Shown: positions 5,738 through 6,866 of the stretch, in pieces
Position numbering within the stretch: the stretch's first letter is position 1
Layout: each line of letters opens with the position of its first letter
From: CAJWPI01 sp964635015
GTDB lineage: Bacteria; Pseudomonadota; Gammaproteobacteria; Magnimaribacterales; Magnimaribacteraceae
DNA length: 6,866 nt
Assembly (NCBI GenBank): GCA_964635015.1
Contig: CAZWMS010000052.1
Coordinates: 1 to 6,866, forward strand
Direction of reading: 5' to 3'
Notes under the pieces: generated by a model
Database searches by the model: none
The model's input: the letters and a program-made list of their open reading frames with translations, nothing else
What the model was told of the DNA's origin: nothing
Position numbers and translations under genes: made by a program

Positions 5738-6847
5738 ATGAACCCTTTATTCACGATAATCATAGACGTATATTGGGGACTAGATTTATTTAAAGAAAGT
5801 CTATCTAGAATTAGATCTCAAACCTATGATAATTTAGAAATTATTATTTGTAACAATGGGTCTGGTGAAGAGATTAGAAGCTTAATTAAAGAAAGTGGTG
5901 AGAAAGATAAAAGAATAAAAGTCATAAATTACAAAGATAATATTTTTAGCTACAAGGATCCACTCCTAACAGTTGCTTTGTTAGGTAATGATGCACTTAA
6001 AATAGCTGAGGGAGAGTTTATATTTTATCAATCATATGATGACTTAATGTGTGTAGATTATGTTGAAAGGATGGTTAAGCTTTTTGATGAAAATGCTCTA
6101 TGTTCTTCAGCTGCAGGCCTTCCCGTAAGCTTAGATATTAAGGGAAATATAGCGGAAGAGGAAATAACTAATAGAACAAGCAATTTAAGACAAAGATATA
6201 TGGAAGGTCATAAGATGGTCCTTGATTATCTTGATCAAAAAAAATCAAAAGTGTTTTCTGCTCCAGGTACAATCTTCACTTTCAGAAAAGAAACGCTTAA
6301 AAAGTATGGAGGTTTTCATAGGTCTCTTGAGGATTCTCAGCTCTATGGAATAGTGCCTTTTGGAATTACAGGATTTGATGAAGAAGCTATTTTTTATTGG
6401 AGGAGGCATGAAGGGCAATTGAATAAAGAACTAAGTAAGCTTGGATATTGTGGTGTAAAGGAATTTTATTCAATGTTAAATGATTTTAATGTCCAGAAAA
6501 ACTGGGAAGTGTTTGGAGAAGAAACAGCAAAATTAGTTGTGAGCAAAGCATCGAAAAGAATTAATCAACAGGCTGCAGCAATAACTGCAATAAATCTTCT
6601 AAATCTTAATTTAAGAGGAGCAATTAAAACAATGATAGAATGTTTCTGGAAAGAAAATTATTTATATTCCCTACCCAAGCCTCTTTGGGAAAATAAGATT
6701 TTATTAGTAATTTCTTCTATTAATTTATTCAAATTTATTTTAAAACCTTTTATAAATTTTCTTATAAAAATACTTCCAATTAATATATCGCAAGCTAATA
6801 AGTTAAGTAGACTGCATAAATTTTTAAACAAAAAAATAATTAAGTGA
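5738..6847 (+). CDS. GT2-family (GT-A fold) glycosyltransferase
   Basis: This 369-residue protein has an N-terminal GT2 domain (about 1-235). The opening strand and helix are PLFTIIIDVYWGLDLFKESL, followed by SQTYDNLEIIICNNGSGEE (28-45), the nucleotide-binding strand with NNGS where DDGS is common. NDALKIAEGEFIFYQSYDDL (84-103) contains Asp101-Asp102 at the metal/nucleotide-binding DxD position. KYGGF (189-193) and FYWRRHEGQLN (219-229) follow, the latter the usual R-R/W-H-x-G-Q end of the catalytic domain. The C-terminal third is a lysine-rich, strongly hydrophobic stretch (about 320-350), more like a membrane-surface helix than a classic spanning segment. It probably adds a sugar, perhaps the one made by this operon, to a growing lipid-linked glycan at the inner face of the cytoplasmic membrane. 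It begins 18 bp after the SDR stop with no evident Shine-Dalgarno. Donor and acceptor are unknown. Confidence 0.9.
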   Translation: MNPLFTIIIDVYWGLDLFKESLSRIRSQTYDNLEIIICNNGSGEEIRSLIKESGEKDKRIKVINYKDNIFSYKDPLLTVALLGNDALKIAEGEFIFYQSYDDLMCVDYVERMVKLFDENALCSSAAGLPVSLDIKGNIAEEEITNRTSNLRQRYMEGHKMVLDYLDQKKSKVFSAPGTIFTFRKETLKKYGGFHRSLEDSQLYGIVPFGITGFDEEAIFYWRRHEGQLNKELSKLGYCGVKEFYSMLNDFNVQKNWEVFGEETAKLVVSKASKRINQQAAAITAINLLNLNLRGAIKTMIECFWKENYLYSLPKPLWENKILLVISSINLFKFILKPFINFLIKILPINISQANKLSRLHKFLNKKIIK

Positions 6848-6851
6848 ATTG

Positions 6852-6866
6852 ATGAATTCAGATTTA
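6852..6866 (+). CDS. Possible start of the next gene, cut by the window end
   Basis: An ATG at 6852, 4 bp after the glycosyltransferase stop, opens a frame reading MNSDL to the last base. The tight spacing matches the operon style, but five codons cannot confirm a gene and no clear Shine-Dalgarno precedes it. Confidence 0.3.

Noticed and set aside
6848..6866. Terminator after the GT2 gene
   Set aside because: Only 19 bases remain; they contain no hairpin with a T-run and include a plausible next start codon.

Overview
The window is a low-G+C stretch (about one third G+C in a hand-counted line) of a bacterial surface-polysaccharide locus, such as an O-antigen or capsule region. All recognisable genes lie on the + strand, packed head to tail. 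The organism cannot be named from sequence alone. AT-rich coding, a TIGR04372-type glycosyltransferase tail and a run of nucleotide-sugar enzymes fit a low-GC Gram-negative such as a marine bacterium or Leptospira, but this is inference. There are no rRNA, tRNA, CRISPR or transposase sequences.

Layout: positions 1-360 hold the 3' end of a probable TIGR04372-family glycosyltransferase. Positions 361-673 look like a gap but contain the decayed start of a 5'(3')-deoxyribonucleotidase-like HAD gene (399 to about 546) and a 41-codon open tail of unknown origin (547-669). From 674 to 5719 six biosynthetic genes follow almost without spacing: a C-methyltransferase, a DegT-family sugar aminotransferase, a short RmlC-like cupin, an extended SDR, a WxcM/FdtA-like cupin ketoisomerase and a second extended SDR. 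Four of the five junctions overlap (4 or 11 bp), which points to one translationally coupled operon. A GT2 glycosyltransferase (5738-6847) follows after 18 bp, and a possible next gene starts at 6852 and runs off the window.

Working together: the methyltransferase keeps the four zinc cysteines and the Tyr-x-Glu-His active-site signature of TcaB9-type sugar C-methyltransferases. The aminotransferase has the SFYPTKNLGAIGDGG lysine motif typical of NDP-sugar 3-aminotransferases. With the RmlC-like epimerase and the first SDR, these four genes match the EvaC-EvaB-EvaD-EvaE set that builds branched 3-amino-3-C-methyl deoxysugars (vancosamine type) in actinomycete antibiotics. The 2,3-dehydratase of that pathway is not in the window. 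A 3,4-ketoisomerase of the FdtA/QdtA type is present instead. The best reading is that the operon makes one or two unusual dTDP- (or CDP-) linked deoxyamino sugars, probably C-methylated, which the GT2 enzyme may then add to a surface glycan. The exact sugar is not determined.
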